Positions 8,349-17,180 of a stretch of DNA of 64,000 nucleotides are shown piece after piece; the first letter of the stretch is position 1; each line of letters opens with the position of its first letter. The DNA is from Bdellovibrio sp. SKB1291214 (GTDB taxonomy: Bacteria; Bdellovibrionota; Bdellovibrionia; Bdellovibrionales; Bdellovibrionaceae): assembly GCF_002209355.2 (NCBI RefSeq), contig NZ_CP106855.1:1860001-1924000 (forward strand), given 5' to 3'. Position numbers and translations under genes: made by a program. The notes under the pieces are model-generated. The model did not search any database, was not told where the DNA came from, and worked only from the letters and a program-made list of their open reading frames with translations.

Positions 8349-8382
8349 ACTTACATATAATTTACATATATATGTAAGTCAA
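8349..8382 (-). promoter_or_regulatory. Near-leaderless promoter with palindromic operator
   Basis: Reading the minus strand, TTGACT (8377-8382) and TATATG (8354-8359) are exactly 17 bases apart. This predicts a transcription start at or next to the ATG at 8346. The spacer is filled by the perfect 16-base palindrome TTACATATATATGTAA (8362-8377), and ACTTACATATA (8349-8359) forms a second half-site. Binding there would block polymerase. The TTAC...GTAA ends recall the reported Bdellovibrio LexA motif TTAC-N3-GTAA, but the spacing here is N8, so the regulator is not identified. Confidence 0.7.
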
Positions 8383-8430
8383 TGTACCTCGGCGGGAATT
8401 ACTGAAAAACGAGACTTACTTAAAAATCGG

Positions 8431-9834
8431 TTACCAAATCAAACCAATATTAGCGTACCAGGTTTTTAGCGTGTTTTTGTTTTCCTCTGTGTCTTGATAA
8501 ATATCGCGGTAGGCAACTCCATAAGTCAGGGTGCGCTTAGTAAATTCGTTGGAGAATTTCAAGCCCGCGTAATAGCCACCACCTGATTTCAAATCAAGTC
8601 CATCATGATTTGTCGCCATACTGATCACGCCATCCGTGATCAATGCCATTTTAAATTTTCCTGTATTTACAAAATTCCATCTAGCGCCCAACTGAATTTG
8701 CGGGATGAAGATTGATTTGACTTCCGCACCCCCAACAGTCGGTTCAACAAACGGAGTTTGCTCATAGTTCACTAGGGCAGCCAAAGTTGTGACCGGAGTC
8801 ATTTCGTATTCAACACCTAAAGTGTATTTCGCAAGCCATTGAGCTTCGCCTTCGATCTCTCCGACATTTTCGTCAGGATGGATATCCATTTTTTCAACGG
8901 CGGCACCAATCAGAAACTCTGTTTTTTCAGATAAGTGATAAGCGACCTCAAGCTCGACACCGTAATCGATATCAGAATGTAATGTGATATCAGAAGATCC
9001 ATCGTTCGCTTTTTCTTGCAAAGAAAATTTAGAAGCAGCCAGTGATGTCTTAAAGCTCCAATTGCTATGACCGTGAGTTTTTTCTTCTTTAGGTTTTGGC
9101 TGTTCAACTGGAACTTGATATGCGGGTTCCGGTTCGGCCGCAGGTGCTTCTGTTTTAGCCGCATGCGGATCCACAGAGGTCGGCGTTGGGAGGGAAGCCT
9201 CCTCCGCAGGTTTCGGTGTGCTTACCGCTGCAGTTGCGGCAGCGGCATTCACGGCAGCTGCCGCAACTGGTGTAGAAGCTTCTTCGTGAGCCGGCTCTTC
9301 CTTAGCCATTTCTTTTTCTTGATGTTTTTCTGAAGCGGCTTGGATGCCTGCAACAGTTTCCATGCGGTTTAGTTTCGTATAGTTCTTAATTAGAATAGCA
9401 TCAGCTTCTTCTGCGGAAATCGTTGGAGATTTTTTGATTACCAACTGCTGACCTTGTTGCAAAGTATAGGGTTCTTTTAAAGAGTTCCAGTCAGCAATGG
9501 CTTTCCACTGTTTTTCATTTCCATAAAGATCACGGCTAACCATGTATAGATGAGGAGCACGGCCGGTCACTGTATAAGTCGTTTTACCATCAATAGTGCT
9601 GATTTCACGATTGTAGCTTGAAGGAGTTTTTCCACTCACAGTTTTCTTAACCGGCTTGGCAGGAGCTTCGTCATGAGTTGCTTTATGTTCAACTTGTGCC
9701 GTCTTTTGTGGCTTTGCTGCGTTTTCTTGCTTTAGCTGAACTTTGAAGTCTTCAGCATGTGCTTGAGCAAAAGCAGCGGTGTTAAAACAAGAAACAACAA
9801 GAGCTAACGAACTGATGTAAATAGTGTTTTTCAT
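8431..9834 (-). CDS. Exported LysM-like protein with C-terminal outer-membrane barrel
   Basis: A 467-residue protein with an N-terminal signal peptide ending near AFAQA. A LysM-like segment follows at about residues 70-135 (YTVTGRAPHLYMVSRDLYGNEKQWKAIADWNSL then LQQGQQLVIKK). Next comes a long Ala/Pro/Glu-rich linker to about 255. The last 210 residues alternate polar and hydrophobic positions in strands and end in a terminal Trp, as outer-membrane barrels often do. It may tether the outer membrane to peptidoglycan. No homologue name comes to mind. It diverges from katG across about 200 bases. Confidence 0.75.
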   Translation of the reverse strand: MKNTIYISSLALVVSCFNTAAFAQAHAEDFKVQLKQENAAKPQKTAQVEHKATHDEAPAKPVKKTVSGKTPSSYNREISTIDGKTTYTVTGRAPHLYMVSRDLYGNEKQWKAIADWNSLKEPYTLQQGQQLVIKKSPTISAEEADAILIKNYTKLNRMETVAGIQAASEKHQEKEMAKEEPAHEEASTPVAAAAVNAAAATAAVSTPKPAEEASLPTPTSVDPHAAKTEAPAAEPEPAYQVPVEQPKPKEEKTHGHSNWSFKTSLAASKFSLQEKANDGSSDITLHSDIDYGVELEVAYHLSEKTEFLIGAAVEKMDIHPDENVGEIEGEAQWLAKYTLGVEYEMTPVTTLAALVNYEQTPFVEPTVGGAEVKSIFIPQIQLGARWNFVNTGKFKMALITDGVISMATNHDGLDLKSGGGYYAGLKFSNEFTKRTLTYGVAYRDIYQDTEENKNTLKTWYANIGLIW

Positions 9835-9940
9835 GAATTCTATTCTTACGAATTATCCGCAGAAAGTGGAGAACGTTGTGCGAGGGCCTGGGCTGAAGTA
9901 CTGAGTTCTAACAAACAACAGCGTATTTAATTTTTTGTAA

Positions 9941-12244
<2,304 letters not shown>

Positions 12245-12301
12245 TTCAAAGATGTGGGGGATGTACGTCCCCCCGCAAAAATTTTTGAAAAGAGTCTTTT
12301 C

Positions 12302-12559
12302 GTGGCGCAATTTAAAAAAAATCAAAAAGTACAATGGAACTATCTTGGTAGAGCCGTGCATGGAACTGTCGAAGACGTATTTCATGAGTCCGTAACGAAA
12401 ACTATTAAAGGTAAAAAAATCACTCGCCATGGGTCTGAAGAAAAGCCCGCATATCTAGTAAAATCGGAAGCCGGTAACATCGCTTTGAAATTGGAATCTG
12501 AACTGGTAAAGCAGGCGAAATCGAGCACAAAATCACCGCGTATGTTTAGCGAAAAATAA
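12302..12559 (+). CDS. DUF2945 (hypervirulence-associated Tudor-like) protein
   Basis: The 85-residue protein reads FKKNQKVQWNYLGRAVHGTVEDVF, then KKITRHGSEEKPAYLVKSEAGNIALKLESEL. It matches the DUF2945 pattern of a small Tudor-like domain with VxWxxxxGxxxGxV and a PxYxVxS strand. GTG at 12302 is preferred because the homology begins there and GAAAAGAG precedes it. An upstream in-frame ATG at 12254 would add unmatched residues. It lies 57 bases after katG on the same strand. Members often sit among stress genes, but their function is unknown. Confidence 0.82.
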   Translation: MAQFKKNQKVQWNYLGRAVHGTVEDVFHESVTKTIKGKKITRHGSEEKPAYLVKSEAGNIALKLESELVKQAKSSTKSPRMFSEK

Positions 12560-12831
12560 TTCGCATTGTTTCCAAATTCCTAGATGGAGTCGGCCCTATC
12601 ATAGCTGAAATCTACGTTTGAAGAAAAATTCAAATGGCCCCTAACGCGTAAACTATTTAGACAATTGGAAATCGCGGTTCCCTAACTCTGTAAAATGTCA
12701 GTTCTTTCTTGAATCAAAACCGGTGGAATCTGTCGTTTATTCACACTTTTTGATGAGTGCAGTTTAATAGAACCCCTCTTGAAACAAAGTCTTAGCTTCA
12801 TATAATATGACCAGCACCTAAAGGAGCTACG

Positions 12832-13203
12832 ATGAAAACGGCCTCTCTGCTAATCACAGTATTAATGCTATTCGCAGCTCCGACAGTGATGGCTAAATCC
12901 TGGAATTTTGATTGTGGTAATAGGCAACTTGATATCACGCCTAACAACCAAACTTATCCTTTGCAGGCCGATTATAAAAATGCAAGCGCAACAATGAAGC
13001 TTGTCGGCGATAAAGACTTCGAACGCGATAACGAAGGATTCTTAGTAGATATCTTTCGCTTGATTGATCCTACAAACTATAACTTTCAAGTTATTCTGCA
13101 ATACACTGAAACCATCGGCACAAAAGTTTGGGCCCAACAAATAGACGCCCAAACAAACCAATCCGAAGACTTTCAGTGCACGCTTAAATCTTTTAAAAAA
13201 TAA
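12832..13203 (+). CDS. Exported protein of unknown function
   Basis: The protein has 123 residues with a clear signal peptide cleaved after VMA near residue 21. Mature residues form a small domain with two cysteines (NFDCGN and DFQCTLKSF) that could make one disulfide. I do not recognise the family. It starts seven bases after AAAGGAG. The 270 bases before it, back to the DUF2945 gene, show no other gene that I can support. Confidence 0.7.
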   Translation: MKTASLLITVLMLFAAPTVMAKSWNFDCGNRQLDITPNNQTYPLQADYKNASATMKLVGDKDFERDNEGFLVDIFRLIDPTNYNFQVILQYTETIGTKVWAQQIDAQTNQSEDFQCTLKSFKK

Positions 13204-13214
13204 TAGCTACATGC

Positions 13215-13844
13215 CTACTTAACGTCAGTTCTTTTAGAACCGCACAAAGGGCGCAATGATTCGCGCTCTTCTTTGGTTAGAACATAAGGTTCCTTTGTTG
13301 GAATACCTTCTGAATCAAAGAACGGAGATGGCGAGCCCGCTCCGGTAAATTTGGCAGTAAGAATAAATTTTAGAACTCTGAACATAAAGCCTGGAGATAC
13401 AGTTTTTCTTGAATCAGCAGGCAATGTTCCTTTGCCGAACTGCGCTTGCATGTGCTCCGTAATGGGACCGAATTCTTCTTGAACTTTTTGCGATGAATTC
13501 TTTTTGGTGAAAATACGTTCTGCCATCCCGATGTAAGGCATTTTCGCGGACGTCATACCATTTCCGATGGGAGTTTTGCAGCAGTCTGCATACCAACGGT
13601 ACATTCCGCTTTTATAAAGTCGAAGATTCTTCATCTGCTCCCAGCCGTCCGTGAATTTCAAGTGAGAAGGCATAACGGGAATGATGTCCGTTCCTCCATT
13701 GGCATCCAAGGTATCAGCGCGTTTAAGATAGTGAGCATAGGCTTGGCAATCATCACACAGGCAAACGGCTCTGAACCCTTTAAGTCTTTTAGATTCAACA
13801 GTACCCTTTACTTTTCCACAGTCACATTCAAATGCCATTAGCAT
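13215..13844 (-). CDS. GFA/DUF6151-like zinc-site protein
   Basis: This 209-residue protein has FECDCGKVKG near the start, then CLCDDCQAYAHYL near residue 28 and CCKTPIGNG near residue 109. The arrangement of CxC and CxxC zinc ligands matches glutathione-dependent formaldehyde-activating (GFA)-like proteins, and the DUF6151 group in particular. It is likely cytoplasmic and zinc-binding. The enzyme activity, if any, is unknown. GAGGTGG lies seven bases before the ATG. It converges with the preceding exported-protein gene. Confidence 0.7.
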   Translation of the reverse strand: MLMAFECDCGKVKGTVESKRLKGFRAVCLCDDCQAYAHYLKRADTLDANGGTDIIPVMPSHLKFTDGWEQMKNLRLYKSGMYRWYADCCKTPIGNGMTSAKMPYIGMAERIFTKKNSSQKVQEEFGPITEHMQAQFGKGTLPADSRKTVSPGFMFRVLKFILTAKFTGAGSPSPFFDSEGIPTKEPYVLTKEERESLRPLCGSKRTDVK

Positions 13845-13930
13845 ATTCCCACCTCGATTAAGAAATGATCACGCAATGCCGAGATAAATGGAATTAAATT
13901 TTTAAATTCAAGACAGAGAGTCGGAAAAGA

Positions 13931-13956
13931 AAAATCCCCGCTTTAGGCGGGGATTT
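13931..13956 (-). terminator. Terminator of GH113-like gene
   Basis: AAATCCCCGC and GCGGGGATTT pair around TTTAG. On the minus strand the stem is followed by a T-run just past the stop codon at 13964. Confidence 0.85.
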
Positions 13957-13963
13957 AAAGGAA

Positions 13964-15238
13964 CTAGTTATTTTTAGAGTAGTTGTCTTTGACAACATTT
14001 TCAGTGGCTTCTTTTCCTATTGGAGAAAAACCGTTGTCGCCTTTACCTTTTTTCGAAGGATCAACTGCGATATCCCAGAAATTGATACCTTGGAACCATG
14101 GCCATTGTGGTTGCCAGAAAGATTCAAACACGGCTTGGAATGCAGCTGCTTGATCTTGAATGTTTACAGTTCCCGAGCCCGCATATGCAAAGGGATCAAT
14201 GAAACCTTTTTCCACAGAGCGGAAACCAATTTCTTTAATGATAGCTTTCTTGTGGTGATCCAAAGTCATTTCGATCTGTGTAAGACCTGTATCCAATTGA
14301 GTTGCATAAGAGTCCGAGCGAAGTTTCAAAGTACTTACAAGGTCACCGTAGTTGCCTGGCAATGCTTGGCCGTTTGAGGCTAATGAACGATAGATATCCA
14401 AACCAACCGCATCAAGTTCTTTCCAGAAAGTGGAAAGGTCTTGCCAGATTTTTTGTTCTTCTGGATTTGGACGATCCGCAAGATCAACCAAACGGTAGCG
14501 CCATCTTTCGAATTCACCACCAGACGCTGTCAACGGACCGTTGTTAACGCTGTCGTCAGTGAAGTTTACGTCGTACATCAAACGCGCGTTAGGTAGTTTG
14601 GCGCGAACATAACGAAGAAGTTCCAACCAGCGACCTGGGAAGCCGTATGGATACTCTTTCCATTGGTCCTCAATACCGACAGTCATAGAGTAAAGCTCTG
14701 CACCGATCGTGAACTCGTCGACTTTAGCAAGCTTTGCCGTTGTTAGGTAAACATCTAAGTAAACGCGGAATGATTCAAACCAACGATTTGGATCTTTAGG
14801 TTGGATATTTCCATGCCACCAAGTTTTGTAAGTGCCATCAGTTTGTTTTTCAACGTAAGGAAATTCGCCATTTGGACCTACCACGAAAAAGATAGGGCGG
14901 ATACCCACGGTCATTCCTTGAGACTGAATGTACTTAATAAGCTTAGCCATGCGCATAGCTTCTTTAGAACGCTCAGCCGGAGCCGTTACGGGAATGATTT
15001 CTGAAGAGTAAGGGCCCCTCATTGTTGCGCGAAGATTCAAGATGATGTGGTTTGATCCAAGGCGTTTTGCCTCGTCCACTGCTTGCTGAGCCAAAGTTTT
15101 CGGCTGGCCCGCGGCTGCAGCATCATAAAGGAAACCTTCAGATTCCGTCAGGTTGAAACCTGCAACGTATTTGCCAGCAGCAATTGAATTTGCTGCGAAC
15201 ATCAATACGAATGCGAAAATTAAATTAAAAATTTTCAT
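13964..15238 (-). CDS. Exported GH113-like glycosidase (TIM barrel)
   Basis: A signal peptide (to about AANSIAA, residue 20) is followed by a 400-residue domain. Its motifs match the family GH113 / glycosidase TIM-barrel group: GVNL-like VAGFNL, VGIRPIFFV, FTIGAELYSM with a likely acid/base Glu, YVRAKLPNARLMYDVNF, LDAVGLDIYRSL, KKAIIKEIGFRS with a likely nucleophile Glu, and FQGINFWDI. Known GH113 enzymes are beta-mannanases. The substrate here is not proven. It starts eight bases after the truncated gene at 15247-15501, so it may once have been the second gene of an operon whose promoter was lost to the neighbouring deletion. Confidence 0.75.
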   Translation of the reverse strand: MKIFNLIFAFVLMFAANSIAAGKYVAGFNLTESEGFLYDAAAAGQPKTLAQQAVDEAKRLGSNHIILNLRATMRGPYSSEIIPVTAPAERSKEAMRMAKLIKYIQSQGMTVGIRPIFFVVGPNGEFPYVEKQTDGTYKTWWHGNIQPKDPNRWFESFRVYLDVYLTTAKLAKVDEFTIGAELYSMTVGIEDQWKEYPYGFPGRWLELLRYVRAKLPNARLMYDVNFTDDSVNNGPLTASGGEFERWRYRLVDLADRPNPEEQKIWQDLSTFWKELDAVGLDIYRSLASNGQALPGNYGDLVSTLKLRSDSYATQLDTGLTQIEMTLDHHKKAIIKEIGFRSVEKGFIDPFAYAGSGTVNIQDQAAAFQAVFESFWQPQWPWFQGINFWDIAVDPSKKGKGDNGFSPIGKEATENVVKDNYSKNN

Positions 15239-15246
15239 GTTCTATC

Positions 15247-15501
15247 CTATTTGCTGACGCGTTTAAGTTTAGACATTGTTTTAGCTTGGCCTTGGCCGCC
15301 CACTACGATGTAAGCATCCAAACCATAAGCCGTTACGTTTGCACGGATTTGAACCCATGAAGAACCGATGTTACGACCGGAAGTCATAATGATAACGCCA
15401 TCAGTGCCTTTGCTGCCGATATTAAGATCAACAGTCAAAACTTTTGAATCGATGCGACCTAAAGTGTAGCCGTTGAATGCGGTAACGATAACGCGACCCC
15501 A
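15247..15501 (-). pseudogene. Truncated gene, 3' part of an exported or structural protein
   Basis: From about 15501 to the stop at 15247 the minus strand encodes WGRVIVTAFNGYTLG, VLTVDLNIGSKG, VIIMTSGRNIGSSW and LDAYIVVGGQGQAKTMSKLKRVSK. These are beta-rich segments that look like the end of a larger protein. The frame upstream of 15501 is only the antisense of a Ku remnant and lacks a plausible start or signal peptide. The 5' part is therefore missing. I cannot name the family. The intact GH113-like gene follows eight bases later. Confidence 0.6.
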
Positions 15502-15505
15502 GAAT

Positions 15506-15691
15506 ATGAAAGTAATTGATCGCAAAATCAAAGGCGGTAAGGGCCATAAAATCGCGCCGGTCAAAGAGGAACAAGTGGAAACAACTGATAACGTTGTGGA
15601 TTTGATGCCGCTATTGCAAAAAAGTTTGGCGGCTCGAAAAACCGCCGCCAAAAAGAAAACTGCTTCGAAATCGCGAACTAAGTCAGCCTAG
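15506..15691 (+). pseudogene. ku: Ku protein, C-terminal remnant
   Basis: The plus strand encodes MKVIDRKIKGGKGHKIAP, then VVDLMPLLQKSLAARKTAAKKK. This is the recognisable end of bacterial Ku: a VIxxKxxG helix, a short acidic linker, a DLMxxLxxSL segment and a basic tail. Ku is about 260-290 residues, so roughly three quarters is absent. No start codon with a ribosome-binding site exists, and upstream of about 15501 the sequence belongs to the opposite-strand truncated gene. The last four bases overlap the convergent SDR stop through CTAG. It lies next to an intact LigD operon, which fits a former non-homologous end-joining locus. Confidence 0.75.
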
Positions 15692-16569
15692 ATAGGTTCT
15701 GCTCCCATCTCAGGAAGTATCACCCCGCTGACGTAGCTAGAGTCTGCTTCTGACGCCAGAAATACATACGCAGGGGCAATTTCCTCGGGTTGCGCGGCGC
15801 GACCAATGGGTTGTTGCTCACCGAATTTTTTAATTTTCTTGGTCTGAGTTCCTTCGTCAGAAGGATTTAGTGGAGTCCAAACGGGCCCCGGTGCAACCGC
15901 GTTGACCCGGATTCCCTTTTTAACCAACATCTGTGCAAGCGACTTCGTAAAGGTATTGATTGCTCCCTTGGTCGACGAGTAATCCAACAGCTGCTCTGGA
16001 GCACGTGTGGAAGTTTCGGAGCTTGTCGCGATGATGCAAGATCCTGGCTTCATGTGGGGGACCGCTGCTTTCGCCAAATGGAAGTAAGCGTAAACATTGG
16101 TTTTGAAAGTTCGATCAAACTCTGCCGTCGTAATTTCGGAAATGTCGTCTTTACGCATTTGGTGAGCGGCATTGCTAACTAAGATATCGATGCCACCCAG
16201 TTTTTTGACGGTTTCTGCGACAGCTTTTTTACAGAATGCTTCCTTCGTCAAATCACCTGATAACAGGACACAAGTGCCTCCCATTTCTTGGATATCACTT
16301 TGGGTTTGTTCCGCATCGACTCGTTCCTCGGGAAGGTAGGTGATGAGCACAGAAGCGCCTTCACGTGCATACAGTAAGGCCACGGCACGACCAATACCTG
16401 AATCCCCACCTGTTATCAACGCGCGTTTGCCGATTAATTTGCCAGCGGCTTTGTATTGAGGAGCGTGATACTTGGGCTTAATGTTCATCTTTTTTTCAAG
16501 CCCTGGGGACTTTTGCTTATGTTCTTTAAAGGGTGGATGCGGTTTTCTTTTGCTGTGAATACTCGTCAT
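15688..16569 (-). CDS. SDR family oxidoreductase (YhdG/general-stress type)
   Basis: The 293-residue protein starts with a basic, proline-rich extension (KRKPHPPFKEHKQKSPGLEKKMNIKP), then an SDR core. GGDSGIGRAVA is the cofactor motif near residue 53. NAAHQM replaces the NNAG motif, DYSSTKGA holds the catalytic Tyr and Lys, and RVNAVAPGPVWTPL and the GAEPI end follow. The N-terminal extension and GGDSGIG place it with the stress-induced SDR group related to Bacillus YhdG/GSP39. It begins 14 bases after rnhB behind AAAGGAG and is probably the last gene of the LigD operon. Confidence 0.88.
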   Translation of the reverse strand: MTSIHSKRKPHPPFKEHKQKSPGLEKKMNIKPKYHAPQYKAAGKLIGKRALITGGDSGIGRAVALLYAREGASVLITYLPEERVDAEQTQSDIQEMGGTCVLLSGDLTKEAFCKKAVAETVKKLGGIDILVSNAAHQMRKDDISEITTAEFDRTFKTNVYAYFHLAKAAVPHMKPGSCIIATSSETSTRAPEQLLDYSSTKGAINTFTKSLAQMLVKKGIRVNAVAPGPVWTPLNPSDEGTQTKKIKKFGEQQPIGRAAQPEEIAPAYVFLASEADSSYVSGVILPEMGAEPI

Positions 16570-16583
16570 GATGGACTCCTTTG

Positions 16584-17180
16584 TTAGAAAATAAATGGAA
16601 GGCTAACTTGAGCAAAGGATTTGCGATGAAGTTGACAAGGTCCATTTTCTCGCAAAGCTTTGATATGCGAAGCCGTGGCATAGCCTGCATTATGTTCCCA
16701 GCCATAGGCTGGATATTGTTCTGCCAAGACTGCCATCAATTCATCGCGCGTGACTTTGGAAATGATTGAAGCGGCAGAAATGGGGGGATAGTGCAGGTCT
16801 CCTTTCACGACAGTTGTTTGTAAATATTCTTTCGGCAAAGTGGGTATTCGAATACGGCCATCCACTAGAACATGCCCCTTGCTCAATTGCAGGCCCATGA
16901 TGGCACGTTTCATAGCCAGTGTTGAAGCATAGACGATATTTAACATAGCAATTTCTTCGACGGTGGCTAAACCTATGGCGACACGATGCTCAGCACAGAT
17001 TTCCTTAAACACTTCAATTCTCTGCTTACGGGATAGAAGCTTTGAATCCCTTAGAAATTCGGGAAGTCGTTCGTGTTTTAGAACGACCGCAGCAGCAAAG
17101 ACCGGTCCGGCAAGGCTGCCACGACCGACCTCATCAACTCCAATCACCGGTTTGGGACGAAATTTATGCCACTCTTTCAT
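16584..17180 (-). CDS. rnhB: Ribonuclease HII
   Basis: Removes ribonucleotides misincorporated in DNA. The four metal-binding acids are visible: Asp16 and Glu17 in GVDEVGRG, Asp107 in VLVDGRI and Asp128 in VKGD. ASIISKVTRD follows as expected. Counting from ATG 17180 gives 198 residues, the normal length. An upstream in-frame extension only reads through the LigD tail. The start overlaps the ligD stop as ATGA, so translation is coupled. Pairing RNase HII with LigD is sensible, since the LigD polymerase domain inserts ribonucleotides. Confidence 0.95.
   Translation of the reverse strand: MKEWHKFRPKPVIGVDEVGRGSLAGPVFAAAVVLKHERLPEFLRDSKLLSRKQRIEVFKEICAEHRVAIGLATVEEIAMLNIVYASTLAMKRAIMGLQLSKGHVLVDGRIRIPTLPKEYLQTTVVKGDLHYPPISAASIISKVTRDELMAVLAEQYPAYGWEHNAGYATASHIKALRENGPCQLHRKSFAQVSLPFIF

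Noticed and set aside
8349-8382. Calling the repair-operon palindrome a LexA box
   Set aside because: The ends TTAC and GTAA agree with the reported motif, but the spacing is N8 rather than N3, so the regulator is left unassigned.
15473-15505. ATG at 15473 as a true start for the plus-strand Ku-like frame
   Set aside because: Its first residues are antisense to the opposite truncated gene, there is no ribosome-binding site, and Ku similarity begins only near 15506.
15502-15651. N-terminal extension of the minus-strand fragment up to 15651
   Set aside because: It is only the antisense of the Ku remnant and has no signal or domain pattern.
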